Positions 55,433-63,668 are shown, counted from the stretch's first letter. The stretch: DNA of 64,000 bases from Wolbachia endosymbiont of Folsomia candida (GCF_001931755.2 NZ_CP015510.2:1054001-1118000), one strand, 5' to 3'. The notes: generated by a model from the letters alone, not told the origin. Program-made: numbers and translations.

Positions 55433-56527
55433 ATGCGTGAAACTGGATACTACCAATATATAGATAAGCTTGCACACTTTGTTCCTTATCCATTACCACC
55501 AAAGGATCCATCATTTAGTTTTAGTAACAATATTACCGTTCTTTACGGAGAAGCAATGATAAAACTTGGCCAATTAAATGAAATGGCTGAGCGCTTACCA
55601 AACTTAGAGAGATTCATTAAAGCATATGTTATAAAAGAAGCTCTACTTTCTTCAGCTATTGAAGGTATACATACAACTTTACTTGATGTTTTTACTCAAA
55701 GGATATCATCAACAAAACCGAACAAACAAACACAATTAGTCATCAGCTATACTAAAGCTCTTGATATAGCATTAAGCTCAATGAGAAATTCAACTATATC
55801 ACAAACCATTTTAGCTTCACATAAAGAACTGATGCAACTTGACGAAGGTGGTGGTAAATATCGTATAGACTCTGTGCGAGTTGGTGATCTAATTGCCTCC
55901 CCTGCATCAGAAGTAACTATTCTAATGAATAACTTAGAAAGCTACATTCATACTCATAATTCATTACCTTCACTTGTTAAAATAGGGCTAGCGCATGTGC
56001 AATTTGAAATCATCCACCCTTTTATAGATGGTAATGGAAGAATTGGAAGGCTTTTGATTGTTATACTGCTAATTCATTATGGTTTATTATCATCTCCAAT
56101 ACTTTATCCATCTTATTACTTTAAAAAGAATCACTTTGATTATTACAGGTATTTAGACAGGGTAAGAACTCATGGTGACTTTGAAGGATGGATCGAATAT
56201 TACTTAAATGCCATAAAAGATAGCAGCTTTGATGCTTACTGTAGAGCTAAAAGTATTGAAAAACTAGAGAAGGATTTAATAAACATGATACAGGTAAGCC
56301 AACATTTCTTCAAAATTCGTGATATAGCATTGCAAGCACTAAACATACTTTTCCAACTTCCAATCATAAATATTAAGGAATTAAGCGAAAGACTAGATAA
56401 AGCATACAACACAGTAAATAATCTCATTCTACAATTTGTTGAAGCTAACGTATTAGTAGAAGACAGAAACAATAAAAAACGTAACAAGCTCTATAAATTC
56501 GAGGCTTATCTAGAACTTCTTGAATGA
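55433..56527 (+). CDS. Fic-domain AMP-transferase (Fic/DOC family, class II)
   Basis: 364 aa. The Fic motif HPFIDGNGRIGR (residues 195-206) is complete, so it can transfer AMP from ATP to a hydroxyl side chain. The inhibitory helix motif SSAIEGI (about residue 75) is placed N-terminal to the Fic core, which makes it class II (self-inhibited in cis). A typical Fic_N region precedes it and a winged-helix domain ends the protein (LDKAYNTVNNLILQFVEAN). Complete and widespread in bacteria. In symbionts, Fic proteins may modify host or own proteins; target here unknown. Confidence 0.93.
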   Translation: MRETGYYQYIDKLAHFVPYPLPPKDPSFSFSNNITVLYGEAMIKLGQLNEMAERLPNLERFIKAYVIKEALLSSAIEGIHTTLLDVFTQRISSTKPNKQTQLVISYTKALDIALSSMRNSTISQTILASHKELMQLDEGGGKYRIDSVRVGDLIASPASEVTILMNNLESYIHTHNSLPSLVKIGLAHVQFEIIHPFIDGNGRIGRLLIVILLIHYGLLSSPILYPSYYFKKNHFDYYRYLDRVRTHGDFEGWIEYYLNAIKDSSFDAYCRAKSIEKLEKDLINMIQVSQHFFKIRDIALQALNILFQLPIINIKELSERLDKAYNTVNNLILQFVEANVLVEDRNNKKRNKLYKFEAYLELLE

Positions 56528-56601
56528 GATATAAAACCAGACTAGCATAAAAAGTAAGTCAACAGCATTTGAGGAGTAAGCTTGTGGGCTATGTTTTAAA
56601 T

Positions 56602-57012
56602 TTATTGTGATGAGGATAAGGACCTTACTAGTGAACGAACCGCCTTGCGTGACTCTTGACTCTTAATTTCTTTATATTCTCTAACTAATTCTAATATTTC
56701 TCTACTGCTTTCATCATCCTTATGTTCAAAACTACTCTCTTCATGTAGTGCTATAGGAGTAGGAAGTAAGACTGCCAAATCAACAGATAAAGCTTGTGCT
56801 AAAGCTAATAACTTATCAATTGAAATTGCATTTTTTCCTGATTCATATTTTTGTATTTGCTGAAATGATACGCCAACTTTATCTCCCAAGCCTTCTTGAG
56901 TTAATCCTTGTATCAATCGCAATTCCTTTACTTTCCTACCCATTTTATGGCACCCAGTATCAGTGCTTTCCTGTGTGTGAGAAAAATCATTTTTCAATTT
57001 ACTAATACTCAC
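56602..57012 (-). CDS. XRE-family repressor with GTG start
   Basis: 136 aa. The HTH is clear: LRLIQGLTQEGLGDKVGVS and FQQIQKYESGKNAISIDKLL (about residues 32-70), followed by a leucine-rich stretch and a charged C-terminal half. The start is GTG at 57012, because GGAGGG lies eight bases upstream and no ATG fits. This form with a short extra N-terminus is found in many WO prophages and is a candidate phage regulator. Divergent from nothing close; the Fic gene converges with it. Confidence 0.85.
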   Translation of the reverse strand: MSISKLKNDFSHTQESTDTGCHKMGRKVKELRLIQGLTQEGLGDKVGVSFQQIQKYESGKNAISIDKLLALAQALSVDLAVLLPTPIALHEESSFEHKDDESSREILELVREYKEIKSQESRKAVRSLVRSLSSSQ

Positions 57013-57175
57013 TCTTACCCTCCTTTCACAATATGCTAAAGAAAGTCTAATATTATAAATTAAAGATACTGTAAAGATAAATGCACATTAAACTCTTCTA
57101 TTTGCTTCATTAATCTACAAAGCTTTAGGGACATCAACTCTTAATTTATAGTATTGACCACTACAATCCCTAAAA
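57013..57175. other. Spacer between recombinase end and repressor start
   Basis: Short AT-rich spacer that holds the GTG start region (GGAGGG) of the repressor and the downstream side of the recombinase gene. Phage attachment sites often sit beside the serine recombinase; I cannot identify a core from one copy. Confidence 0.35.
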
Positions 57176-58858
57176 TCAGGTTTTTATTATGCCTTCGCCA
57201 TAAAATTTCTCTAACTGCTTTTCCCACAACAGATCCATTTTTGAACCCATAAAGTTATTTAACATAATATGCTGTGGCTGCGTTCCTTCCAATATTGCTC
57301 TCTTTATTTCTGAAGCCAGAAAGTTTAATTTTAAAATTGATCCAACGTACTTAGGGCACGATATGTTATTTGCAAGGCATATTTCTTTTATATTGGCATA
57401 TTCTCCACTGTCTATCTGACTTTGCCATAAATGTGCTCTAACTAGTGCTTTTAGCCATTTATCATTTATTTTTTCCTTTAGCTCTCCTTCATCCGGAACC
57501 AAGATCATGCTTTTTCCACTGCTTTTCTTTAATTTATGTCTAATAAAGATAGATATGTCCTCTCCTTTTGCTTCTATTGGCTCTTCTGTTGCTTTGTATT
57601 TGTCCACTAAATTTTTTAGCCCATCTTTACTTATTTCTAGCTTAAACCCATCCTCTTTGAACCAAATAGTTTTTATGATTAGATGTATTATATTTTGCTG
57701 CTCTACTGGAAATATTCTTTCCCACATCTCACTTATCCCTTGTAAAGTTATCAGAACTATTTTTTCAACCTTTTTAAATGCTTTTTCCATTAATTCATTA
57801 TTGCTTATTATCAAAGGAATTTGCTCCAGTATTACTTGCTCTATTTCTCCTGCTGCTATTGTTTGATTCTTTCCTTTACATTCTCTTCCCTTTAAATGTT
57901 TTCCACATGCGTAATATCTATATTCTCTATTTTTCTTCTTAGTGTGAGTTGGTTGCATAGAAGCGTCACATGTATAGCAACGCATTAATCCTTTTAGTAA
58001 CACTGCTGCTTCTTTTGTGCTTATTTGTTCTTCTCTAGTACTAAAGTTTTCTTTTACTTTATTCCATAACTCTTGACCTATTATTGCCTTATGCTTTCCT
58101 TTATATAATGTGCCCTGATGGTTTATTAAGCCTCTGTATATTGGATTATTCAGTATCTTACTTACTGTTGCTTTTTTGAACTCTTGTCCTCCTCCACTTT
58201 TGCGCACCTTCGTTTTATATCCTTGTTCATTTAATTTCCTGGTTACTGCAGTGACAGATTTGTACTCTACAAAACTCTTAAAAATATGCTTTATTAGCTT
58301 TGCTTCCACTGGATTTATTACTAACTTTCTTTCTTTTACATCATATCCAAGAGGAATCCCTCCACCAGTCCATATACCCTGCTTTCTCGATGCTGCTATC
58401 TTATCTCTGATTCTCATGCTTGCTAGCTCTCTTTCATATTGCGCAAAGCTCATGATTATGTTTAGTATTAATACTCCTACAGGCGTTGATGTATCAAATG
58501 ATTCTGTTACCGATACAAATGTAACTTCATGCTTTTTTAAAAAGTCTGCTATTTTTGCAAAATCAAGCAGTGACCTTGATAGACGATCCATTCTATAAAC
58601 CACTACAATGTCTATTTTCCCACCTTCTACATCTTTAAATAGATCACGTAACCCATCCCTCTTTAGATGTCCTCCAGATATACCGTCATCTTCATACTTT
58701 TTCTCTACTACTACCCATCCCTTTGGCTGTTGGCTTGCTATATAGTTTTTTCCTAACATGCGCTGAGCATCAAGACTAGTAAACTCTTGTACTGCCTCTG
58801 TATCATCAGATGTTCTTGTATATATTCCGCACCTAATTTCCTTTAACATCTTTAACAC
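57176..58858 (-). CDS. Large serine recombinase, WO-type integrase
   Basis: 560 aa. Resolvase domain with the catalytic Ser17 in GIYTRTSDD and the YRMDRLSRSLLDF motif (about 84-96), then the Recombinase domain (about 165-270), a zinc ribbon beginning CYTCDASMQP (about 295) and a C-terminal coil. This is the form used by WO phages for integration. It overlaps the DUF2924 stop by 17-26 bases (GTG 58858 or ATG 58849), so the two are translated in a coupled way. Complete, so integration or excision could still occur. Confidence 0.93.
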   Translation of the reverse strand: MLKMLKEIRCGIYTRTSDDTEAVQEFTSLDAQRMLGKNYIASQQPKGWVVVEKKYEDDGISGGHLKRDGLRDLFKDVEGGKIDIVVVYRMDRLSRSLLDFAKIADFLKKHEVTFVSVTESFDTSTPVGVLILNIIMSFAQYERELASMRIRDKIAASRKQGIWTGGGIPLGYDVKERKLVINPVEAKLIKHIFKSFVEYKSVTAVTRKLNEQGYKTKVRKSGGGQEFKKATVSKILNNPIYRGLINHQGTLYKGKHKAIIGQELWNKVKENFSTREEQISTKEAAVLLKGLMRCYTCDASMQPTHTKKKNREYRYYACGKHLKGRECKGKNQTIAAGEIEQVILEQIPLIISNNELMEKAFKKVEKIVLITLQGISEMWERIFPVEQQNIIHLIIKTIWFKEDGFKLEISKDGLKNLVDKYKATEEPIEAKGEDISIFIRHKLKKSSGKSMILVPDEGELKEKINDKWLKALVRAHLWQSQIDSGEYANIKEICLANNISCPKYVGSILKLNFLASEIKRAILEGTQPQHIMLNNFMGSKMDLLWEKQLEKFYGEGIIKT

Positions 58859-59303
58859 CTTTCGCCACTTTCACGCCCCAAAACACTAATCCATTCCATT
58901 TTGTGCCTGTAACTTTATAGGCTAGTGCAGATAGTGACTTATACGGTTGCCCTTTATATATAAATAGTTTTTTACCCATGACTGTTAATTCATGCTTTTC
59001 TCCACGGTATTCTTTGCTAATTTTTGTCCCTATTACCATAAGAGGATTTTCACTACTTACTTTTTTTCCTTCTTTCATTTGTTCTGCTAAATAGTCTAAT
59101 TTCTTGGCCGCTTTTTCGGGCAATGCTCCAAACGCTTTTACTTGTAACCAATGAGATATCCAATTGATAAAGTATTCCCTACGATATGGTGGTGCTTTTG
59201 ACCCAGTTGCAGTTTCATACATTTTTCTCAATTCTTGTGATGTTTTACTGAGTAATGACAAAACCTCTTTTTCTACAGATTGTTTTTCTGAACATAAGCT
59301 CAT
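58833..59303 (-). CDS. DUF2924 protein
   Basis: 156 aa. Typical blocks of DUF2924: ELRKMYETATGSKAPPYRRE, the RGEKHELTVMGKKLFIYKGQ stretch and KVTGTKWNGLVFWG near the C-terminus. It is nearly always found with a serine recombinase in alphaproteobacterial mobile elements, and the recombinase here overlaps it. Likely an accessory of recombination or a DNA-binding protein. GGAGGG is 12 bases before the ATG. Upstream bases 59292-59370 repeat those at 59763-59850. Confidence 0.92.
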   Translation of the reverse strand: MSLCSEKQSVEKEVLSLLSKTSQELRKMYETATGSKAPPYRREYFINWISHWLQVKAFGALPEKAAKKLDYLAEQMKEGKKVSSENPLMVIGTKISKEYRGEKHELTVMGKKLFIYKGQPYKSLSALAYKVTGTKWNGLVFWGVKVAKGVKDVKGN

Positions 59304-59370
59304 ATGAATTTGCTTTCCCTCCTTTTTTAAAATTTATACTGTTTGCTCTTTAGCTCCGGTGCTATTTTCT
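59292..59370 (-). repeat. Direct repeat of the ankyrin-gene end and leader, copy 1
   Basis: About 75% similar to 59763-59850. It includes the ribosome-binding region and first codons before the DUF2924 gene (ATGAGCTTATGT here, ATGAACTTATGT there). Copy 2 lies at the end of the ankyrin gene 59791-60405. Suggests duplication of an ankyrin-DUF2924 junction. Confidence 0.65.
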
Positions 59371-59394
59371 CCTTTTTATAAATTGCTATAGCTT

Positions 59395-59751
59395 TCAACT
59401 TATTTGCCACTCCATTGCATACTTATATTTTTCCATTGCCCATTGTGATTTCCATAATAAGCTAGATATCAGGCCTTTAGTCTTGTGCTTTAAGAAAATT
59501 ACTTCTGCTCCCACTTGATGAAATTCCCTTACTAGTTTAATTTGGTCTGCAAATTTCTCAGATAGATCATCAGGAGAATATATGTATATTACTTCAACCT
59601 TACCTTTTGCAGCTTTATATCGTAAACTCTCTAAGCTAGCGCTACCGACAAATTTATGTTCATCGGGTAGCTCGTATCCATCTGCAATAATTCTACACTC
59701 CAATTCACCAATTTGCTTTTTTGATGTTGTATATAAACTTGCTACTATCAT
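59395..59751 (-). CDS. Degenerate resolvase-like domain protein
   Basis: 118 aa from ATG 59751 (GAGG upstream). The fold pattern follows the N-terminal resolvase domain: a first strand VASLYTTSKKQ (catalytic serine position), GFVG/KFVGSASLESL region, then VEVIYIYSPDDLSEKFADQ where functional recombinases have DRLSR. The essential arginines in that motif are missing, and the protein ends after about 115 residues, so it cannot recombine DNA alone. It could bind or regulate the true recombinase. It lies between an ankyrin gene and DUF2924 on the same strand. Confidence 0.65.
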   Translation of the reverse strand: MIVASLYTTSKKQIGELECRIIADGYELPDEHKFVGSASLESLRYKAAKGKVEVIYIYSPDDLSEKFADQIKLVREFHQVGAEVIFLKHKTKGLISSLLWKSQWAMEKYKYAMEWQIS

Positions 59752-59758
59752 TTTAACC

Positions 59759-59773
59759 TCAACATAAGTTCAT
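59759..59773 (-). other. Mini-ORF (ATGAACTTATGTTGA) before the resolvase-like gene
   Basis: A five-codon ORF (M-N-L-C-stop) behind a strong GGAGGGG, ending seven bases before the resolvase-like ATG. It is the counterpart of the first codons of DUF2924 (ATGAGCTTATGT) in the duplicated stretch, broken by a TGA. A leader or translational coupling role is possible; it may be only a relic. Confidence 0.35.
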
Positions 59774-59850
59774 TTGCTTCCCCTCCTTTTTCAAAATTTG
59801 TACTGCTTGCTCATTAGCTCTACTAATTCGTTGCTATATTTATATGCTAA
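59763..59850 (-). repeat. Direct repeat of the ankyrin-gene end and leader, copy 2
   Basis: Partner of 59292-59370. It covers the last codons of the ankyrin gene 59791-60405 and the leader of the resolvase-like gene. Confidence 0.6.
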
Positions 59851-60405
59851 CTTGTTGCCATCTTGATATGCAGTTAGCTCTTCCACTATCTCTTTAAAAC
59901 CTGCCATACAAGCTATATCTATTGGTGTATATCCCTTATAGTCCATCACATCTACATCACCTCCTGCCTCCAGTATTGCTCTAACATTTTTCAGCTCCCT
60001 CATAATTACAGCTTGGTGTAGTGGCGTCCTTCCTATATGACTTTTAGCATTAACATTTGCTCCGGCACCTATTAGTGCGCTTACTCTGCCTGAACAGCTC
60101 ATCATGCTTGCTGCGTGTAATGGCGTATATCCTTGATAGCTAGTAGCATTGACTTTGGCACCTTCCTCTATCATTGCCTTCACACTTTCTACTTTCCCAC
60201 TGAATGCAGCAGAATGTAATGGTATTTCTCCTTCATTATTCTTAGCGTTAACATCTGCTCCTTTTTCTATTAGTAATTTTACTCTTTCATAATTAGAAGA
60301 TCTTGCTGCTAAATGTAATACAGTTTCACCATACTCATCTTGTTCATTAATTCCATAAAATGAGTTTGCTAATAATTCTTGAAGTCTTTTTTCTAATTTA
60401 CTCAT
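59791..60405 (-). CDS. Ankyrin-repeat protein of the integrase operon
   Basis: 204 aa from ATG 60405, with GAGGG six bases upstream; a longer form to 60444 has no ribosome-binding site. Five ankyrin repeats (about residues 15-170) such as GETVLHLAARSSNYERVKLL and YQGYTPLHAASMMSCSGRV, then a short helical tail. Paralogue of 60622-61293, with the same N-terminal KRLQELL...NSF pattern. The two have the same upstream inverted repeat. Probably same operon as the resolvase-like, DUF2924 and recombinase genes. Confidence 0.9.
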   Translation of the reverse strand: MSKLEKRLQELLANSFYGINEQDEYGETVLHLAARSSNYERVKLLIEKGADVNAKNNEGEIPLHSAAFSGKVESVKAMIEEGAKVNATSYQGYTPLHAASMMSCSGRVSALIGAGANVNAKSHIGRTPLHQAVIMRELKNVRAILEAGGDVDVMDYKGYTPIDIACMAGFKEIVEELTAYQDGNKLAYKYSNELVELMSKQYKF

Positions 60406-60432
60406 TGTTGCCCTCACAAAATTGCCTCTTTT

Positions 60433-60467
60433 AACGCCAAGCAAATTTGTTTTATTTACTTGTCGTT
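60433..60467 (-). promoter_or_regulatory. Inverted repeat (operator candidate) before ankyrin gene 1
   Basis: Arms AACGCCAAG (60433-60441) and CTTGTCGTT (60459-60467), eight of nine bases complementary, separated by 17 bases. The same arrangement precedes the other ankyrin gene at 61321-61355. Fits a dimeric repressor site such as one for an XRE protein. Confidence 0.5.
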
Positions 60468-60621
60468 ATTCTAGTATATTCGCTTTTGCTACTAAAAGCA
60501 AGTTATTTGTACACTCTGTAATTGAAATTAGCTCTTTTTTAATATATATTAGAATATTGATATATATAATTAATATATTGATAATCAATTGCTAATCTTT
60601 TTAAGCTTCTTTAACTATAAA

Positions 60622-61293
60622 TTAATGGTATTTTTTGTCTTTATCGTCTTTTACACTTGGTTCTTTATCGTCTTCTACATCTGGTTCTTTATATTTTTTT
60701 TGCTTAAGTTCTTCAATTTCTTCTGCATATAAATTTTTCACTGCTGATGATATTTCTTTTATAAGATGATCACCATAAAAATTCGCGAATTCTTGTACAC
60801 CTGTACCAATCCTATCTATTATCTTTCCTCCATATTTTTTGATCAGCTCTGCTAACTCTGGTTGATCTTTAGCGCGAAATAATGGACTGGTTCCAAATCT
60901 GTCTATAGCGTTAACATTTGCGCCTGCTTTTAGCAGCTCTTTTACTGTTCCTTTAGCATTACCGCCTTTCTCTCTAAATAACCATACAGACCCACTCGCA
61001 AGATGTAATGGTGTAGAACCATTATAGTTTGTACAATGAACATCAGCTTCTGCTTCTATGAGTGCCCTAACGTTCCTTACCTTTCTTGCAAGTGCAGCTC
61101 GATGTAGTGGTACTTCTCCTTCATTATTTTCAATATTAATATTAGCACCTTTTTCTATCAGTAATTTTACTGTTTTATAGCTAGAAAATTGTGCTGCTAA
61201 GTGTAATATTGTATTACCATTTTCATCTTTTGAATTTATATCCTCGAATGAATTCTTTAATAATTCCCTAAGTCTTTTATTTAATTCCCTCAT
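60622..61293 (-). CDS. Ankyrin-repeat protein with acidic-basic tail
   Basis: 223 aa. GAGG lies five bases before the ATG. About four ankyrin repeats (15-150; NGNTILHLAAQFSSYKTVKL, NGSTPLHLASGSVWLF, FGTSPLF), then a helical part and a C-terminal run of charged repeats (KEPDVEDDKEPSVKDDKD). Paralogue of 59791-60405 that has diverged in its second half. The upstream region contains the shared inverted repeat. First gene of this likely operon. Confidence 0.9.
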   Translation of the reverse strand: MRELNKRLRELLKNSFEDINSKDENGNTILHLAAQFSSYKTVKLLIEKGANINIENNEGEVPLHRAALARKVRNVRALIEAEADVHCTNYNGSTPLHLASGSVWLFREKGGNAKGTVKELLKAGANVNAIDRFGTSPLFRAKDQPELAELIKKYGGKIIDRIGTGVQEFANFYGDHLIKEISSAVKNLYAEEIEELKQKKYKEPDVEDDKEPSVKDDKDKKYH

Positions 61294-61320
61294 ATTAACC
61301 TCAACAAAATCCCATTTTTT

Positions 61321-61355
61321 AACGACAGGCAGATTTCTTATATTTACTTGTCGTT
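61321..61355 (-). promoter_or_regulatory. Inverted repeat (operator candidate) before ankyrin gene 2
   Basis: Arms AACGACAGG (61321-61329) and CTTGTCGTT (61347-61355), seven outer bases exactly complementary, separated by 17 bases, as at 60433-60467. The sequence between is also conserved (ATTT and TATTTACTTG). Lies about 28 bases upstream of the gene start. Confidence 0.5.
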
Positions 61356-61458
61356 ATTTAATTATATTCCATCAAAAAGTGAAAAGCAAGCCCCTTCCAC
61401 AATCACGCGTATAGGTTTAACGAAATATTAAGATATATTAAAATATAAGCATATATGA

Positions 61459-62094
61459 TTAATATATTGAGCAAACTAGCTGTATATTTTTCCAAGGTCT
61501 ATTCAAATGACGATGCTCGTGCCACAAAAGTACACCTTGGTAAAATACCGCTACATAATTTTCTAGTTCGTGAATTGAATTATCCTGTTTTGGATCTGAG
61601 TCATTATTGCAGTTTACATGGTATTCTGTGAGGTTAAATTCTATAACTTTTTGATCAGTAAAATTCTTTGCCTTATAGTGATAGGTAACGCTGAATCTTT
61701 CTAAAATTGGCGTGTATTTAAAGTGCCAAATTTGCTCTGAAAGCTTGTTACTCCCTAAAGTAAATTTATCTCCGATTTCTTCATAGCTGGTTGCAGGAAA
61801 ACAAGAATTTATCTCTCCAAGCTTCCAATTATCCGATAATACCACCTGTGCTTTAGCAAATTTAATTGGTGGTAATACACTTTGTGGTTCAGGATAAAGG
61901 GCTTTAAAGTTATACCACTGATGATTACGCTCATATATGGCATTATAGTTTTTTGTATGTGGCTCTGTTTCTCCTAAAACTGCAACGTCAAGGCGATATA
62001 AGTCATTACTATAGATGATATGAATAGTTATTGCTCGGTTGAGAGCATGAGAAGATAATAACTTCTCAGAGTGGATAGGTAGCAGGTTGGGCAA
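61459..62094 (-). pseudogene. Unrecognised protein, N-terminus replaced by IS110 left end
   Basis: 211 codons. The first 25 or so (ending HALNRAITIHII) are read from IS110 DNA in reverse, so the present start is not native. The rest (about 185 residues) is soluble, beta-rich, with ELENYVAVFYQGVLLWHEHR near the end, and matches no family I know. It may be the 3' part of a phage structural or accessory gene. The junction at about 62022 has the target-like ATTACTATAG before ATGATATGAATAG. Confidence 0.6.
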
Positions 62095-62272
62095 AGCTTG
62101 AGGCTCCCTCTGCTTTTATATGCAGTGAAAGAAGACCTCGTACTTTAGATTAACCGCACCTGCCACCGAAAACCATCGTGCGGCCCATAAAATTCGGTGA
62201 CCGCGTATAGGAGTTTGGATCAACCGGCAATATTCTACTCTGATATATTATTATGCAATTGGAGGAAAAAGT
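62022..62272 (+). ncRNA. Left-end non-coding region of IS110, candidate bridge RNA
   Basis: Second, complete copy of the structured left region described at 33059-33311, here on the plus strand upstream of the intact transposase. It begins after the target junction ATTACTATAG and ends at AATTGGAGGAAAAAGT, which holds the ribosome-binding site (GGAGG) of the transposase. Confidence 0.5.
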
Positions 62273-63289
62273 ATGCGTTACATTGGAGTTGATTTACATA
62301 CAAATAGCTTCACTGCCTGTTATTTAGAGCAAGAAAAACCAGAATATATTCGCACGTTTCGCTTGCAGGATATAAACAATTTTATTGAGAATCTTCAGCC
62401 AACAGATGAAGTAGCTTTAGAAGCAACAGGTAACAGCTGTTTCTTTTATGATGAAGTGTTACCTTACGTCAAGCGTGTGGTAATAATTGCTCCTTTGCAA
62501 TTCGAAGTTATTCGCCGTTCTGTACACAAGACAGATAAGCATGATGCAAGAGCTATTGCTTTTTTTCTAAGCAAGGATATGCTGCCTGAAGCAAGATGCA
62601 AAAACACACAATATCAGCAATTAGTTTCTCTTCTTAAAACAAGAGAACAGTTAGTAAAATCACGGATATCTTTGATTAACAAAATGCACAGTCTTTTTAA
62701 TTACCACGGAATAAAAATTAAAAAGGAAGCACTGACAACCAAAACGGGGTTTAAACGTGCTATTCAAAAACATAATTGGTGTCATTTGGAAAAAGTTGAA
62801 ATTGAAGTGATCAGCTATCACCTAGAAGCTATACGAGAAAGCCTCAAGAAACTTGAAAAGGAAATTGAAACTTTTGTTAAACAGCTTCCTGGATTTTATA
62901 ATCTCATTAGCATTAAAGGCATTGGTGTAATTTCTGCAGCTGTTTTTATTACAACAATTGGTGATATTAATGACTTTCGCGATCCTGAAAAACTCACTGC
63001 TTATTTTGGAGTTGTACCATATGTTTCTCAATCTAATCAACAGTGCACGATTGGAAGGATTACCAAACGAGGGTCGAAAATGGCACGCACTGCTTTAATA
63101 CAGTGTACTTGGGTTGCTATACGTTATAGTCCTTACTTGAAAAGTTTCTATGAAAATGTGAAAAAAAGGCGTGGTTCTGCTAAGGCCATTATTGCTACTG
63201 CTAGGAAATTCCTGACAACCATTTTCTATACGCTTAAAAAGAACTGGATTTTTAAAGATTTCACAAAATTTGAATTTTTTATTGGATAA
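62273..63289 (+). CDS. IS110-family transposase (DEDD), intact
   Basis: 338 aa. The RuvC-like N-terminal domain carries the DEDD residues Asp7 (IGVDLH), Glu50 (VALEATGN), Asp88 and Asp91 (DKHDARA). The C-terminal Transposase_20 domain contains IKGIGVISAAVFITTIGD and GRITKRGSKMARTAL, and ends with a helical tail. GGAGG lies eight bases before the ATG. Unlike the copy at 32204-33058, it has its C-terminus, so it may be the functional source of transposition. Confidence 0.94.
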   Translation: MRYIGVDLHTNSFTACYLEQEKPEYIRTFRLQDINNFIENLQPTDEVALEATGNSCFFYDEVLPYVKRVVIIAPLQFEVIRRSVHKTDKHDARAIAFFLSKDMLPEARCKNTQYQQLVSLLKTREQLVKSRISLINKMHSLFNYHGIKIKKEALTTKTGFKRAIQKHNWCHLEKVEIEVISYHLEAIRESLKKLEKEIETFVKQLPGFYNLISIKGIGVISAAVFITTIGDINDFRDPEKLTAYFGVVPYVSQSNQQCTIGRITKRGSKMARTALIQCTWVAIRYSPYLKSFYENVKKRRGSAKAIIATARKFLTTIFYTLKKNWIFKDFTKFEFFIG

Positions 63290-63325
63290 TAATCGTGAAG
63301 GAAAATATGGAACCTTAGTTTTATA

Positions 63326-63392
63326 AGCTAATGAATATGTGCATAAGTACTTAAAATATGTGGGGACATACTTATACACATATTCATTAGCT
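63326..63392. repeat. Perfect 16-base inverted repeat beyond IS110
   Basis: Arms AGCTAATGAATATGTG (63326-63341) and CACATATTCATTAGCT (63377-63392), extended inward past one mismatch by ATAAGTA/TACTTAT, with a loop of about 20 bases. It lies 30-100 bases after the transposase stop, between the element and an older IS110 relic. It may be a terminator, part of the target of the IS, or a small mobile repeat. Confidence 0.65.
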
Positions 63393-63554
63393 ACATTAAT
63401 TTAAAAAAGATTAATTAAAAACTTGGTGTTTTTGTTGCCAATGAAACAACTTTTGATTGAATCAGATGGCACAGTAATAAATAAAAAATTGTATTAGAGC
63501 TGAATTTTATATCAGAAAATGTTTTGGGTAATGCAAAAAATCATTATTGACTTT

Positions 63555-63668
63555 TATGCAATTTAGAGCTGCTGAGAAATTGCTGACAGAAATTTTCTAC
63601 ACACTTAAAAATAACTGGGTTTTTAAAGATTTTACAAAATATGAAATTTATAATTGACAACAATCATA
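63555..63668 (+). mobile_element. Relic of a second IS110 element (right end)
   Basis: The stretch around GAAATTGCTGACAGAAATTT, then AACTGGGTTTTTAAAGATTT, repeats with many changes the last 100 bases of the intact transposase gene (63200-63299; GAAATTCCTGACAACCATTT, then AACTGGATTTTTAAAGATTT), and ends in GACAACAATCATAGG, as the intact copy ends in GATAATAATCGTGAAGG. The rest of the element is gone. The prophage gene on the minus strand ends inside it. Confidence 0.75.

Larger units (their letters stand above)
62022..63299 (+). mobile_element. IS110-family element, complete copy
   Basis: Left non-coding region, intact transposase and a short right end. No terminal inverted repeats, as usual for the family. 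The left part is repeated in 33059-33311. The right end is unsure; I place it shortly after the transposase stop. Confidence 0.85.
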
